64,000 bases of DNA, from positions 40,714,456 to 40,778,455 of the forward strand of contig CM049318.1 of the NCBI GenBank assembly GCA_026874595.1, read 5' to 3'. This DNA comes from Sipunculus nudus (taxonomy: Eukaryota; Annelida; Sipuncula; Golfingiida; Sipunculidae). The notes under the pieces are model-generated. The model was not told the origin of the DNA. It saw only the letters and a list, made by a program, of their open reading frames with translations, and made no database searches. The position numbers and the translations under genes are program-made. Shown piece by piece: positions 1-12,200 of this stretch (positions within the stretch are counted from its first letter, which is position 1; each line of letters starts with the position of its first letter).

Positions 1-1203
1 AATTTTGGGTTATTATCCATTATTTCTGCATATAATGAGACAAAAGAAGAATTAAAGGGGCCCAATTACCAATAAAGCATGTTTAATTAACACTAAAAAT
101 AGCTTCTTCCCTAAAAATAAATTTGTACCTGGCAAAATATTGCCTTAAACCCGTTTGCTTACTCCTGTAAACAAGTGTACCGGGCGCGATCACATGTGTC
201 AACATAAACAGTGAGTGTATCTCCCGGGCAAACACAAGTCAATCAGGAGATGCTCAATCGGGCCTCCAGTCACACGGCCTTGTTATGACAAACAAACACA
301 GGTTGACTGTGTTTACCAACACGCAGATTTATAACAAAGTGTTTATCAGCCGTATGCGAGTTACTGGGACTGTGTGTTGGGCTGGTTCTGCTGGGAAACT
401 TTTGTTTAAAGCAAAACTGAACTGATATTTTGAATGAAAATGGCAGAATATTGCCAATGATTATTTCCTATAAATAATATGACTATATATAATTAGATAT
501 ATACAGATATAAAAACATATATCTTTAACGCTTCTTTCGAACTCGGGTCTACATAAAATGATCAAATTAAATTAATGATATTGTGATAAAATGATGTGAA
601 ATTTACAAGTAAGTTAGTCAGTAAGTATTTATAAGTATAAACAAATATAATATTACGATGCATGCATGGCTTATATACATGCTCTTTAACCAATATTTGT
701 ATATATGGATATTAATAATACTTTTTATTTAAAAAGGGGCCTATATTTTGTTAAATAATGTCATTGCCCCTGAAGTAAGTTATTAGCCGCCGAGTCTACA
801 GTCTATGTTTTAGTTTTTCACATGCTCAGACTGTTGCCAAATTGCGCTACTCATGTAATTAAAAAGCAAAGGAAGAGTCCATTCTTCTTTAAGCTAATAT
901 TTTATAATATACGTCGCGGAAATGTTTATATGCCAATGGCAACATCAAGTGTAAATGATAATTATTTATTTAGAGTCTGCAGTTGGCAGCGTTATGTAAT
1001 ATTAATGTGCGTGGGTTGGACCAGTAAAGCGCCCGCAGCACGTCTGCATCTATATTTAGAACATCAGTCCTCATTTGTGACTTGTGTGACTTCTGTTCAT
1101 GGAATCCCCGTCTGTAACCTATTTCAGGTATTATAGTGCAAAGGTCAGAGGTTAGAAACCTGTTGACCCACTAACCTAAAATAATCATTCCCATCATTCC
1201 GTG
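1..1203. other. Upstream flank of the Ral gene
   Basis: No coding exon was recognised. Bases about 170-390 are richer in GC and CpG than the surrounding AT-rich sequence (for example CGGGCGCGATC near 183) and may be distal promoter. Bases 1140-1160 contain AAGGTCAGAGGTTA, a one-mismatch DR1-like site. The open frame at 822-1136 shows no family resemblance and I treat it as chance. Confidence 0.5.
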
Positions 1204-1230
1204 TATGACAGTCCGCCATCTTCCGGTTAT
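1204..1230 (+). promoter_or_regulatory. Candidate core promoter: YY1-like and ETS-like motif
   Basis: CCGCCATCTTCCGG at 1213-1226 joins the YY1 core (CCGCCATCTT) to an ETS core (CTTCCGG). This combination is common at the start sites of TATA-less housekeeping genes in animals. It lies about 110 bases before the proposed first donor. No TATA box is seen close upstream. The function is inferred from the motif and its position only. Confidence 0.45.
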
Positions 1231-1334
1231 CAGAAGTTCGCCGGTTCACAACAGTCGAATTTGGAGAAAATTAAACAAAGTTTGATTGGATTACCTGTGG
1301 TGTAACCATATCCAAAAAGCCATTTAACAAACAG
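1213..1334 (+). other. Candidate non-coding first exon (5' UTR) of the Ral gene
   Basis: The block ends in AACAG followed by a near-perfect donor, GTAAGTAA, at 1335. It contains no ATG. Spliced to the acceptor at 10969, it places a TAA (1303-1305) in frame upstream of the Ral start and adds no upstream open reading frame. It lies just downstream of a core-promoter-like motif. Vertebrate Ral genes also have a non-coding first exon, which agrees with this layout. The 5' end is not defined; the start given is the edge of the promoter motif. No transcript evidence is available, so other first exons cannot be excluded. Confidence 0.6.
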
Positions 1335-2129
1335 GTAAGTAAATGACAGTGTTCCTAAGTGAGTCGATGTATGCATTTGTTTTCAGTTTAGCCATAACTG
1401 CTTGGACATAGTGGTGGAAAAGTCAGTCCACACTGTCGCCCATTCATACGACTGGTGATAGTCTTGGCGATGAGCAATCGTTTATTTTCCCACAGGTCGC
1501 CTCAATAGAGTTGAATAAACCGTGGCGGAAACGTTAAACACACAGAGTGGTACATAAGTGTTCGCTCAGATGTTCACTGGATTACTGACAACGCAGCAGT
1601 TCCTGCTTTATGCAAAGAAAAATGACACAATCGGCCACACCTCCCGGAGTGAATGACTCGCTGACTCAGACTCGGCGATTGTTTACATGTGTACATGAAC
1701 CCTGTGTGGGTGGGGTCGTTTCCTAATTAAGTCCCACTTGTTGTCAGTTCCTATTAGTTCAGTAAGACTTTGAAGTGTTGATGGGTACTTTCTGTTTGTC
1801 TTAGATGTGTTTTGTTAAGCAAAAAATAATTTGATTTTTACTTTAATCTTGCCAGTTTTCATATTTCAGTGTAGTTGACGGCAGAACTATAGAAACAGGG
1901 CTTCAGCCTACCGCCGGTAAAACGGGTGTCGCATATAATAAATTGTTTCCTGGAAAAGGCTGATACATATCATTTTCCTCAGAATTCCCGTATTTAATTT
2001 TGCTCATAGATGGAGTTTATTATATTAGAGGAGGAAAATAGTAAATGGTTTCCCATTTTCGTGATAGATGCCTCTTCAATCGCAGATATAAATGAACAAA
2101 ACTTCCTCCTGCAGGTATCTCGTCTTCAC

Positions 2130-2192
2130 GGCTCACTTAGTAGTGTGTAGGGCTCCTAGTCCAGAGATCGTAGGTTCGATTCCCGATTCAGG
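2130..2192 (+). repeat. tRNA-like sequence, probable SINE head
   Basis: The sequence GGTTCGATTCCCG at 2173-2185 is a perfect pol III B box. About 40 bases upstream, GGCTCACTTAGTAG resembles a degraded A box and D arm. Between them, CTCCTAGTCC looks like an anticodon region. The 3' half cannot close a proper acceptor stem with the 5' end, so I call this a tRNA-derived SINE or tRNA relic and not a functional tRNA. Confidence 0.5.
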
Positions 2193-5100
2193 CGACTTCT
2201 GATGCTTAGTAGTTGTTTATGTTTGAAGAGTTGAGTGTAGGGACATCTACAGGGAAAAGTAGGAGTTAAAATAGGGAATGAGAGGTGACAATTTTAGTTA
2301 TATGTTCCTCAATACAAGCGAAGCCCCCGTACTATAGTGGTTCCTAGTTGACTTCATTACTGACATTAGACATATATACTTTCTTACACAGTTAGCCCCA
2401 CCTTACCAAAACTTACCATTATGGACATATACTTCAAAGTTTCATCACAGTTCTGGAAAATTTAGGTCATTTTCGAGAAATGAAAGTGATAACATTACCT
2501 TCTGGGGCTTCCTGGATTGAAGCTTTTTTTATGACTTAGTGCAGAGTTTGCGAAATCTTCCAGTCCTCAGCAGGACAGTGGGTCCTGCTGCAGAAGACTT
2601 ATTGCCAGTCCTGTCAGATCTCTGCAGGACCTGCCCTGAAGTATGTTAATTCAGTGAACGGTAACAAGCAGAAAGCATATGTAACAATGAGTGTCAATAG
2701 TTTTGTGAATTTATGAATATCATATTTAAGATATTTTGTTGTATGCAAGACTTCCTCAGCACTATTCAGCCTACTCTTGGTTTGGAACTTTAACTGCATT
2801 ATTTTACCTGTTAATTACACCTATAATATATAACCATACTGAATATCCTCTCAACTTTGTAAACATGTTTATATTTTATATGTGGCGGTTGATAGTGACG
2901 TGAACTTGAATATAATTCAATGGCTATTGACATATAAATAACAATCAGCGTTGAAAATATTAGCTTATTTTAATTCTCATGTGTCACAATTACAGACCTA
3001 TCTTATTTTATTTGACTGTGCAAGTCAAAATTTTGCTCTTATACCCGGGCCAGACTTGCACTTAGCGCAGAATCATACTCAGAATCAATTCTGAATAGAA
3101 ACAACCTGAAGCGATTGGTAACAGACAGGAACCGCTCCGAGAACCCTGGCACTAAATCAACATGAAATCACGTAATTCTTATCTTATCGGACATTTAACC
3201 TTATGATTATGATCACCTCCTAGACTTCGTCAGTGCCAGGATCAATATTAAATTATACTTTATATGCCCAATTTTACTCAGGGCCTTATGGTCTTGGTTG
3301 AAAAATTAGTCTCATGGAAACCGTGAGCTTTTTCCGAACAGCGTGACCGATATCCGCACACTCATTCCCGCCAAAAATTTTATGAATGAAGTCACGTGAG
3401 CAGATTCTTACTATTAATATCTGATTGGCTCTCTGGCTACTGGGAGTCGTCAATTAGCCAATCACAGGAACGTATGCGTGGCAAATCACCAGTCAGTCAC
3501 CAAGGTCTGTCTGGGTGTCAAAATAGAATCTGACATCGCTGGTTGACAAATATGGATAACGAAAAGAACTCTGTTTATGCCGAAAGGCGATGAACATTCA
3601 CATTATATATGAGCAAATGAAAAGTATTTCCTCTCGTTGATGTTTAACTGCTACTTGCCTAATTTGTTAGTGCAATGTGCGCCTATTATTATATCTAATT
3701 TCATCAAACCAGCGGGAAAACTCTTCTGGTTTTGCAGTGTTTTGCCCGCGTGGCGAAATTGTGAAAATCTTGTGAATGGTTTGGGAACCGAATTGTCTGG
3801 TCTTGCGCCTCTGGTTAATATGCCACCACGATTATTGCCACACAAATAATTGTCGATGCTAACAACAGTTTGTGTGAATCTCGACGAATTCGTCTTTTAC
3901 AGAGATATCGTAACTGCACTAGTGTATCAAGACTATTTTTATTCTTTGCCCGTCTGCTGATCAAATGCAACGAGCAACACCTGTTACGTTAAGCCATGGG
4001 TCACTACGTAAAGTCATGCGAGCTACGATGTTTGATAGCCAACGCAGGGGCCTCTATTTGACAGTAAATGTAGTGCAGGTCACCATTGCAAACTGATATT
4101 AAACGATTCTGGATTTCTGAAAGCTCTGAGGAATTGGAAATGCCGATATCATGTGACTTAGTGAAGAAAATTTCAAATTTTTCCAGGTTACCCAGACTCC
4201 GTGTCAAGTTGCCAATTCCGTTTCAAAATGCGTTTTCCGCGAATTCCGTCCGTTTCCTGCGATCACGGAAAATCATTGGCTCTACATTTGTTTTTGATGT
4301 TTGCAAAATAGTGAAAACAAGACCTTTATTATTAAAATTTAATGGTGTCACCGGTATTGAGAAAACATGAAAAATGTGTACCCCTTCCCCACAATCCCGG
4401 ATTTAGAATTTAAAATTGCCCAAAATGTGTCTTTTGATTACAAAAATGCAGCGTGCACCTCAAGGTTGCAGAGAAAATGTTGTCTCCTGATCTGCTCGTC
4501 GTTGTTTCTATTTTTTTTATTTTGCAATAAACCAGTTACCTTAAAATGTCTCAACAGATTCATAACAAACTCCCTTTGAGGTATCCAAAAATATTCCTTG
4601 ACTTATACAATTGTCATTCTATTCTAAATCTTAATCTTGGCTGAAAATTGTTACTTTCTGAAATTTTCAGGAAAATATCAAAATATTTTCACCAATTACC
4701 TGTGGTCATAATTGTTAATGTCATGTTCGTTGCCCCTATGCTCATTTGAAAATCTCGCTGGTCAACTAAATTGATTTCGAAAAATTCGAAGGTACAACGT
4801 GAACATGTGCCCGTTTTGGATAAAAATAACATGAAAACAAGCAATTTTCGTTTTAAACTGAGGTGGGTTGACGATCGGTGATCTGCCAGAGAAATCTCTT
4901 GACTCGTTTTGATCCCGTCGGCTGTCATGAAGAGCTCACGCAAAACAGATTGAATGGGACAAGTGGCTGTTCCTTTTACCGTACACAGTACACTGCGCAC
5001 AGCTGTTCAATTTAATTTCTAATAGATGAACAGGGAAGTACAGCACAGAACGGAACAGCTTACTGGAGCGCCACCGTGTGTTTGTTTAAGAGACTAAGTT

Positions 5101-6480
5101 CATGTTCTATGTGAAAACGCATGCTACCACATATTACATCGGATTTGTTTTCCACTGGCAGTTTGACTTTTTGGACATAACAGTTCATCAAATAGTAGAA
5201 ATATTACTGCTGAAATGAATTATGTTATTATATTATACAGTGTAAGATAAAACAAGCCAAATATCCTTGAATAACTTTTGAGACCAGCTAGCATAAAAGT
5301 CAGTAAGTACTACCAACCGTGTCCATCAACAAGTTCTGCTGCTGGCCTCGTGGTTCACTACAGGAAAAATGTCAAAGTTGAAAGAAAAGAAACTGCAGGG
5401 GACAGTATCACAAGAAAGGTGGAAAGATGATATTCAGACATTTTGGCAGCAAGAATTTTCACACATTTTGTCATCAAAAATTTGGCGCGAAGGAAAAATC
5501 GTTCGCGCAAGAAGCATTTTGCCTAACCTTCGCCGAATGAAACGATCCTCCTCGCAGTTGATTCGTTCAAATTCTAATGTCATTCGATCCCTGTTGGGAT
5601 TTTAGAGTGTGTGTAAGGATTAACTCGTTTATGACTAGCCCATCAGACTTACCAGCCTGGACTTTAGGGTAGTCCGATGGCGAACTTGAGTAGCCCCAGG
5701 CGTCGGGCAATAGGGTTTGTCGGGCCCTGATAACGTTTTAGTGAATGCAGGGTTTACGCTGACGGTGAAAATCAGATAACGCACCATGCAGTATTTGATA
5801 GACCAGCTCTGATGAACATGTCATAATCTGTGATAATAATTAAAAGGTTACATAAGTTCATGATGGAGCCAGGTGACAGTTGGGTGTCTCAAACCACATT
5901 CTTCAGATTTGAAATGAGTTGGAATTTGGCGATTGATTCCAGCAAAGAATAGCCGGTGACATTCCTTAGCCTTGTTAAAATATTTCAAAGAAAGTAAATC
6001 GGTCTCTTTTATGTAATTAAGATTTTGTCTGTCTGTTTTAGGGGGGCTCGTGCATGTTGGAAAAGCAGCTGTCAGTGCCGGTTTGTCATTTCACAAATAT
6101 ATTAATAATTATACATAATTTTCCGGGCTTCATTGTTGATCAACATGGTTTAAAATGTAACCTAGCAGATTTATTCGTAAGCATTTGCGTTTCTGTTTAA
6201 TAAAATAAATTTGATTTAAGATACTAAGAAGTTCATTCAATAAAAAGAGTATTTTGAATAAGCTTGTGTATTTTTCCGTATCAGTAATATGTATACCCGC
6301 ATGCTTACACATACCACAAGAGTACAAATGTTTTTTTAAAGGAACATTTTGCCAAAGCCCTGTGTTAGATCCTATTGTTAATTAAATGGCTTGGAGCGCA
6401 AATGATAATATATGACATTTTCTTAAGAACAAAGCAACCATAAAAAATATTTGTTTTAAATATATATCATAATTGCCAAC

Positions 6481-6484
<4 letters not shown>

Positions 6485-6531
<47 letters not shown>
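6485..6531. repeat. AT dinucleotide microsatellite
   Basis: About 23 uninterrupted AT units lie in intron 1. The tract needs no strand. Confidence 0.95.
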
Positions 6532-6533
<2 letters not shown>

Positions 6534-6711
6534 AACTAGGTGCTATATATAGCTTTCCTTTGCCAGGACCATCAGGACTCCTGAAATTTATGCAGGACTC
6601 GTGACAATTTTGATAGGACTCTTCAAAATTTTAGCCTAGCGAAACCCCTGGGCTCCTGAAAGTTTATGCAGTTTGCTTCAGTAGTGTACAAGTTCATGCG
6701 TAATAATGCTA

Positions 6712-6775
6712 ACAGACAAATAACAGGTCTACAAACAGACAGGTGACATCATAACCTCCTTGGTCTGGTAATTAA
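6712..6775 (+). repeat. Retroposon tail fragment (CATAACCTCCTTGG family)
   Basis: The stretch ACAAACAGACAGGTGACATCATAACCTCCTTGG is split here as an oligonucleotide-like tail. ACAAACAGACAGG is followed by ATAACCTCCTTGG, the same order found at 47650-47860, 52935-53130 and 55780-55985. It looks like a 3' fragment of one dispersed family. The class (SINE or non-LTR tail) cannot be fixed from this window. Confidence 0.45.
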
Positions 6776-7374
6776 AGGACATTTTAAGGATATATAATTT
6801 TCTAAAGACAATTAATTTCTAAATACTGGTAATCCTTTCAGCACTTATTAGAAAACAAGACTTCATTTTGAGCATCAGGGACACTTGCCCCAGCATTCCT
6901 GAAAGTCCTGTATATATATGAATCTAATGCATGTCCATGTCTTGTAAGACAAGATTCCAACATGAATTTAACCCACACAGGTAACCATATACACTTGGAT
7001 GACCATAAAGATGTATCACCCACCTGTGATAAAGGTCCGCCCTATGAATGATTCTAAAGGCACCTGTCACTTGAAGGAAACACCTCTGATATATTATATG
7101 TACACAGCAGGATACATGCAGGTGGGAACTTTTGAAAATTGTAATGTCCCTAGCTGACAGGTGAACATTTTGGAGACTGATTTGTGATGAATTGCTCCTC
7201 ACTAAAATGTCACAGGTAAAAATTTAATGGTTTGACATAGAAAGGCTGAAAATTATCAAGGTGCCCACAGAAATTTTAATATATAAATGTTAAATGACAA
7301 TTTTAAGGCCTTAAATGCCATTAATGTCTATGAAATCACAAAGTGGTCAACCATTCCAAAGGTATATACATGTA

Positions 7375-8287
7375 CAGTGAAACCCCACAATTACGACCAC
7401 CCTTGGGACTGAGCAAAGTGGTCGTGATTTGGGGGTGGTCGTATTTTCGAAACTCTTACAGTGGTGGCATATAACACGCTGATATTTAATGTGTATCAGA
7501 GTTTATCTATTGCATATCTTTAATATGAATTATAACAAAATATTTTACTTAGCGGAGGACCCTTATTATGATTTTTGTGTGTGTGTGTAGCTGAACATAT
7601 TTATTCATGATAAAAATAATATACATGTACACATACGGAGTGACTGATGATTAACAAATAATAACACTAAGGCAATATGATTACAACCTACTGAATGCAT
7701 ATTGAACATAATACGTGGCTGTCATATATTTAGCCTTCCGCTTGAGTATATATATTGCGTCCACTTGAGTTTTCCCGACGCTTAACTGCTGAGCAATTTG
7801 GTGCTGACTGCGCGTGGTGTTGCCGCCTTGATTAACTCCACTTTATCCTTCAAGGATAGCTCTTTCAGAGGCATGGTTGCCTAACAGCAAGCAATTTAAA
7901 TGCAAAGTTAACCAGTAGAGAAATAAACTGACAACGATCTATCAAAAAAGGCAAGTTAATTTGAGGGATTTCCCCCCCATGCAAGCTTTATTTATACATT
8001 TTACTGACTGCTCAATACTCAGTGTCAGTAAGGTATGAACACATTTAGGATTAACTAGGTCGTTAATTTTACCAATGAGAATCGAACAATATGTGATGAG
8101 TTGAAATATTAAGCCCGCAACCCCACACCCAGGGTAGCTACCCCTGGGTAGCTGTAGTACAGGTGATCACTGAGGGGCAATTAGCATCTGACCCCAGGTC
8201 AGACCGTCTCATTAAGTAATCAAGCAAAATGGTTGTAATTGTGGGGTGGTCGCAATTATGGGGTGGTCGCAAGGCAGGGTTACACTG
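7375..8287. mobile_element. Decayed pogo/Tigger-like DNA transposon with TA target site
   Basis: The element starts CAGTGAAACCC and ends GGGTTACACTG, with TA on both outer sides (7373-7374 and 8288-8289). This is the pattern of pogo-type members of the Tc1-mariner group. Subterminal copies of ATTACGACCACCC and related words occur at both ends in inverted orientation. Inside, the minus strand carries the remains of a transposase start (see 7741-7874). At 913 bp it is too short to be autonomous, so it is an internally deleted or eroded copy. It interrupts intron 1 with no effect on an exon. Confidence 0.75.
7741..7874 (-). pseudogene. Transposase N-terminal fragment, pogo/CENP-B-type helix-turn-helix, frameshifted
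   Basis: Reading the minus strand from the ATG at 7874, the product begins MPLKELSLKDKVELIKAA, which matches the opening helix of pogo/CENP-B-type DNA-binding domains (basic/leucine start, then a KVELI-like run). The frame reaches a stop at 7782-7784. A shifted frame continues with SQHQIAQQLSVGKTQVDAI, which is the recognition helix part of the same domain, so one frameshift has broken the gene. No catalytic DDE region is present in the remaining element. Family assignment rests on motif memory and not on a search. Confidence 0.6.
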
Positions 8288-10968
8288 TACATGTTTCCTT
8301 ATCTATTTCAAATAAGTTGATATATTTGACACATGGTCTTCTAAATATTGCATGCATGTAACAATCCACGCACAGGTTTACATTATTTCCTATCATTCCT
8401 TATAATAAATCCGTTTCCTTGACCATTGAAGCAATATTAGCCCAGTAACCCATCCAGTGCAGTGCTCAATGGGGAAGTTATTAATTTTATTGGGACACCT
8501 TAAGAAATATTGAGGACTGTTACTTTTGATTTGTTTATGTCTGGAGGACCAGTGGTCCCAAAACTATTTTAGAGCCCTGATGATATTTTAAGGTATAGGT
8601 ACAATATTAAATGTATGCATGTTCAAATTCAGTAAAAATTGCTTCTGCTATGACTTTAAACCTGGACATATGGCTGAAAGATGAACAGCAAATTTATGTA
8701 TGTAATAGCATATACTCATAATTTTGACATGTGATCTGTGACATCTGGTTTTTGGTGTGTACACAAAATAGCAGCCTCATCAACTAGGGCCCAAAGCATA
8801 AATTTGCTAGAAATTGGGAGAAATAAGTCTGTCAGGGTTCAATGAGGGTGTGGAGAGATGACACAGACCTAATCAAAGGACTGTCCACGTAGAAGTCTAT
8901 CTGTCGAGTGAGTTTGGTGGCAATGGGTTGTGTATCAGCAAAGAGGAGACCAGATTAACCCTTTCTTTTGACCATGCCCAAATTATCAAATTATTGGTGG
9001 ATACTATACATGTCAATATGTGTTGTAATATTCTTAAATTTGTGAAGTTTCTTATAACATGTTAAATAAAGGTCTTTGAAAACTAATGATGGTCCTTGGG
9101 GATTCTTAGGAAATATTTATTCCAAAACATTTGAATGAACTGAATTGGTCAAAGATCTGTTTATAAATATTGTAGATCTATCTGTTATCTGTATACATGT
9201 ATGTTTGTTATAAAAAATGTTCAGTACACCAGGATGTCACTCATGGCGGGTCTGGTAAGTCTGGTAAGTCCCAGTGACCTCAGTTTTGTTGCTGAACTCA
9301 TTTACAGGCAGATTACCAGTAAACCCAGTCATCAGGATGTGTGGCTGTAATCAATTGCATTGCACACAGTTTACTCATCAAGGTTTAGAGCACGTCACAT
9401 CTTAAATTAGCCCCTGTATATATATATTTAAAGCAACGTGTGTGCTGCAGGTAGTTTTTGTGTGAAGGACGACGGGAAGGTTAATCACAGGATAGGGTTT
9501 TGATTGATCTATACAACTATACCATGGGTAATGTAACATTAGGGAGATGCTTTTACAGGTAAATGAAGTCAAGGTGCATGGTTAAGTAATAAGTGTGGTA
9601 TATTGATTTTGGATCAGCCAGCTTCCTTGCATATAATAGTACTTGTTCCGTAATATGGATTACATTTGATGACTTCACTAAAAATACCTACTCTGCCGTG
9701 GTATAAACATGGTGTGTAATATAAAGGGATGGATAAGGATATGAGTCTGGTAATATCAGATATTGTTACAGTAGTAAAATTAAATAGCATTTGTCAAACT
9801 GCTGCACCAGCAAATATTTAACAAAATTACAGATGACAATTTTCTTTTTTCATACTACTGAATTATCCTTACCTTGCTAATATTTCTAATTTCTAAAACA
9901 CAATTGATCCCACCATCACAGTTTGTCAAAACATAACACTAATTTTGACAAAATATAGCACAGTTGACTAACCTTATTACAGGCTACATCAGTGGTTACT
10001 TTTTACTTAAATATCACAAATTAAATATTATTTTTTCAGGCTGATCAATACATTCAAACCTAATTGGCCATTTAGTTTGTAAAATATTCCAAAATGTGTG
10101 TAGCATGTCCTTAATGCATTAATCTTTCTCCCTAAGGACCACAAAATGTGCAGCATCATGTAGAAATTAACCAATTACTGTCGAAGTAGATAGATCGCTG
10201 AGGTACGATGTAGGAAACATTGTATAGAATATTACCAGAGCAGTAACCACAGGGCAACAGTTCACTGGACTAACACATGTGTCAGTGTAGATTAGTGTGG
10301 ATCTTTATTTACAAACAATATAGATTTCAGAATGATTTATTGATTGCACTTTGCCTGTAAAGGTTGTTTACAAACACAAAGTAACAATATAGTTCTGAGT
10401 GTGCATGGCCTGAAAGACTAAACCTTCCCAACTTTTATTCACCAGTTGATCTTTCTTAGCTCTGAAGAAGCAATAAATAGTTTACAAGTACAATGACGTA
10501 TGTATAAATAATTTTCAAGATAAAGCTTTATTTGGTAACTTTCCCCTCAATTCAGTCAGCGTTATTACCCATTGGCAAAGGACCAGGCTTTCTTTTAAAA
10601 GAGCATTTCAGACCCCTTAGTTGCACAAGTTATAGACTGTTATTTTTGAAATTTGATTTGGTGTCCTGAAATCTGATAGGAGCCCTAGTCAAAATCTGCA
10701 AGGGTAAAAGGGGAATTCTTAAAATTGTCTGCAGGATTGTGAATTGGCATACATATTTGCAGCCTGGTGGTTTCTTCAGATATTCTGTTCCAGCCCACAG
10801 TGATGTCATTCACCGTTAAGCAGCTAGCTGTGTTACCAGTACCATTATGAGGACAGACAGTGAAATATACAGCCTCTGCCTTTATTATATTTGGGTAAAA
10901 AAAGGGTGATCATTTTTATGGTTATACCTTTCTGTTTTATGATAATACAGTTTGTTTGTATTTTACAG

Positions 10969-11014
10969 GAAACAAAAGGATTATTATCATTGGGATTCCA
11001 GTAACAGCACAACC
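10969..11014 (+). other. 5' UTR portion of the first coding exon of Ral
   Basis: A pyrimidine-rich tract and the acceptor TTTTACAG end at 10968. The 46 bases up to the ATG at 11015 hold no other ATG. The three bases before the start (ACC) fit the animal initiation context. An alternative start at 10952 would lie inside the intron and is rejected for that reason. Confidence 0.75.
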
Positions 11015-11122
11015 ATGTCGAAGGCCAAGCCAGCACCGCCAGCTGTCATCCACAAGGTCATCATGGTCGGTAGTGGAGGTGTTGGAAAATCAGCCCTCAC
11101 GCTACAGTTTATGTATGATGAG
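11015..11122 (+). CDS. RALA: Ral GTPase, coding exon 1 (residues 1-36; N-terminus and P-loop)
   Basis: This exon encodes a short, Ala/Pro-rich N-terminal extension ([14 protein letters not shown]) and the first beta strand. The P-loop follows as GSGGVGKS at residues 19-26, with G21 at the position of Ras G12. The exon closes with LTLQFMYDE, a run typical of Ral. The extension is two residues shorter than in human RalA, and its sequence differs there, as is usual among Ral orthologues. The ATG at 11015 sits in a good context (AACC before ATG). If the first exon is as proposed, an in-frame TAA at 1303-1305 lies upstream with no ATG in between, so this start is well fixed. The exon begins upstream as 5' UTR at 10969, after an acceptor TTTTACAG. 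It ends in phase 0 before GTAAGA. Confidence 0.97.
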
Positions 11123-11245
11123 GTAAGACTGACATATATATAGTGAAATGGGGGCAATGAATCTGGGATTATCCATGAGTACCATTCCATCTTTCTTGGG
11201 TTAGTCTTTTAATTTGTTGAAATATCGAGAATTGAAATAATTTTA

Positions 11246-12200
11246 TCCGTCAAAAGAGAGTTTTGCGGATAATATATTTTTAGCCGGATGCCGCTGCATA
11301 GGTTTCCGGTGAACTCCTTTGTAACCACTGGACCGAATTTTATGAAACTTTGAATCATCAACAGGTCACATGTGAACTGCTATGCCCTCATTGTGGGTTG
11401 ACCTCTGAACTTTCCTCTCTGCAAAGCGTTACGGTACATCTGTGCATATGTTTTCACACAAACCTACATATCTTGGGACACATTTGACCAATTGGGTTGA
11501 AATTTTGCATGAGTAAAGCTCTTGGACAGCTTTATATTTATACACAAAAGGGTCAAAACATGAAATTTAACACATAAACACATAATGAATATATTTCCCG
11601 TTTTAATGACAGGTGGTGCCGCCTACAAACACGTTAATGCTGCAGACATTCATGCTAATATCGCAGGACTGGTTTGACGTATCGGCCTGAAATTTGCATG
11701 TGTATAGATCTTACTTGACCCTTTATCATTAACAAACTGGTTGGGCTACCTGCAAGTATTTTGCATGGTGTCCATCTGTTTGTCTGTTTTGGGTAAAAAT
11801 CACTCCTATCTTGACAGTGGTTTGACTTATCGGTCTGAAATTTTGTCTGGTATACATCATTGATAGGTTTCTCTATTATATGACAGGTGGCAACACCTAC
11901 AATCATGTTTATGCTGCAGGCATCCATGTTAATATCTGCAAAGTTGCATGTGTATACATTTTGGATAGATTTTTTGCTGAGTTGGCAGCTGATGCCACCT
12001 TTAAGCAAGTTTACATGGCAGAAACCCATGCTAATATCTCTGGACTTGTTTGGCATATAGGCCTAACCCTCCATCCCATCACTAAAGCAACACATCTCAC
12101 TCTATTTCCCCTTTACACTCAATCCATTCCTTACCTCGCCTATACCATTCTGATTATGAACAGCAGATACACAGTCACTTGTGGACTACCTGTATTCTAG
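11246..12200 (+). mobile_element. Non-autonomous Helitron-like element, copy A
   Basis: The element starts TCCGTCAAAAG just after an A and ends TATTCTAG just before a T, which fits Helitron insertion between A and T with TC at the 5' end and CTAG (CTRR) at the 3' end. A degraded 3' hairpin (CACAGTCACTTGTGGACTACC) precedes the end; it is shortened here relative to copy B. The body shares many words with copies B and C, such as GACAGGTGGYRMCACCTAC and CATCTGTTTGTCTG. It is the most diverged of the three. No Rep/helicase reading frame is present. Confidence 0.75.

Larger units (their letters stand above)
1335..10968 (+). other. Intron 1 of Ral (9.6 kb)
   Basis: The donor is GTAAGT and the acceptor TTTTACAG. 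Contents: a GC-richer first 400 bases with a TGACTCA AP-1-type site at 1672-1678; a tRNA-like SINE near 2130-2192; mostly unique AT-rich sequence to 6480; an AT microsatellite at 6485-6531; a retroposon tail fragment near 6712-6775; and a pogo-like element at 7375-8287. The region 3300-5050 is less AT-rich than its surroundings but shows no recognisable gene. A 78-codon open frame at 5369-5605 has a Lys/Arg/Ser-rich product that I do not recognise. Nothing supportable was seen from 8300 to 10968. Confidence 0.7.

Noticed and set aside
2130-2192. Functional tRNA gene
   Set aside because: The B box is perfect, but no acceptor stem can be formed and the D arm is broken.
5369-5605. 78-codon open frame with a Lys/Ser-rich product
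   Set aside because: Starts soon after a CAGG that could pass for an acceptor, but there is no donor, no family resemblance and no supporting neighbour.
10952-11014. Upstream start codon that would lengthen the Ral N-terminus by 21 residues
   Set aside because: The ATG lies before the TTTTACAG acceptor, thus inside intron 1.
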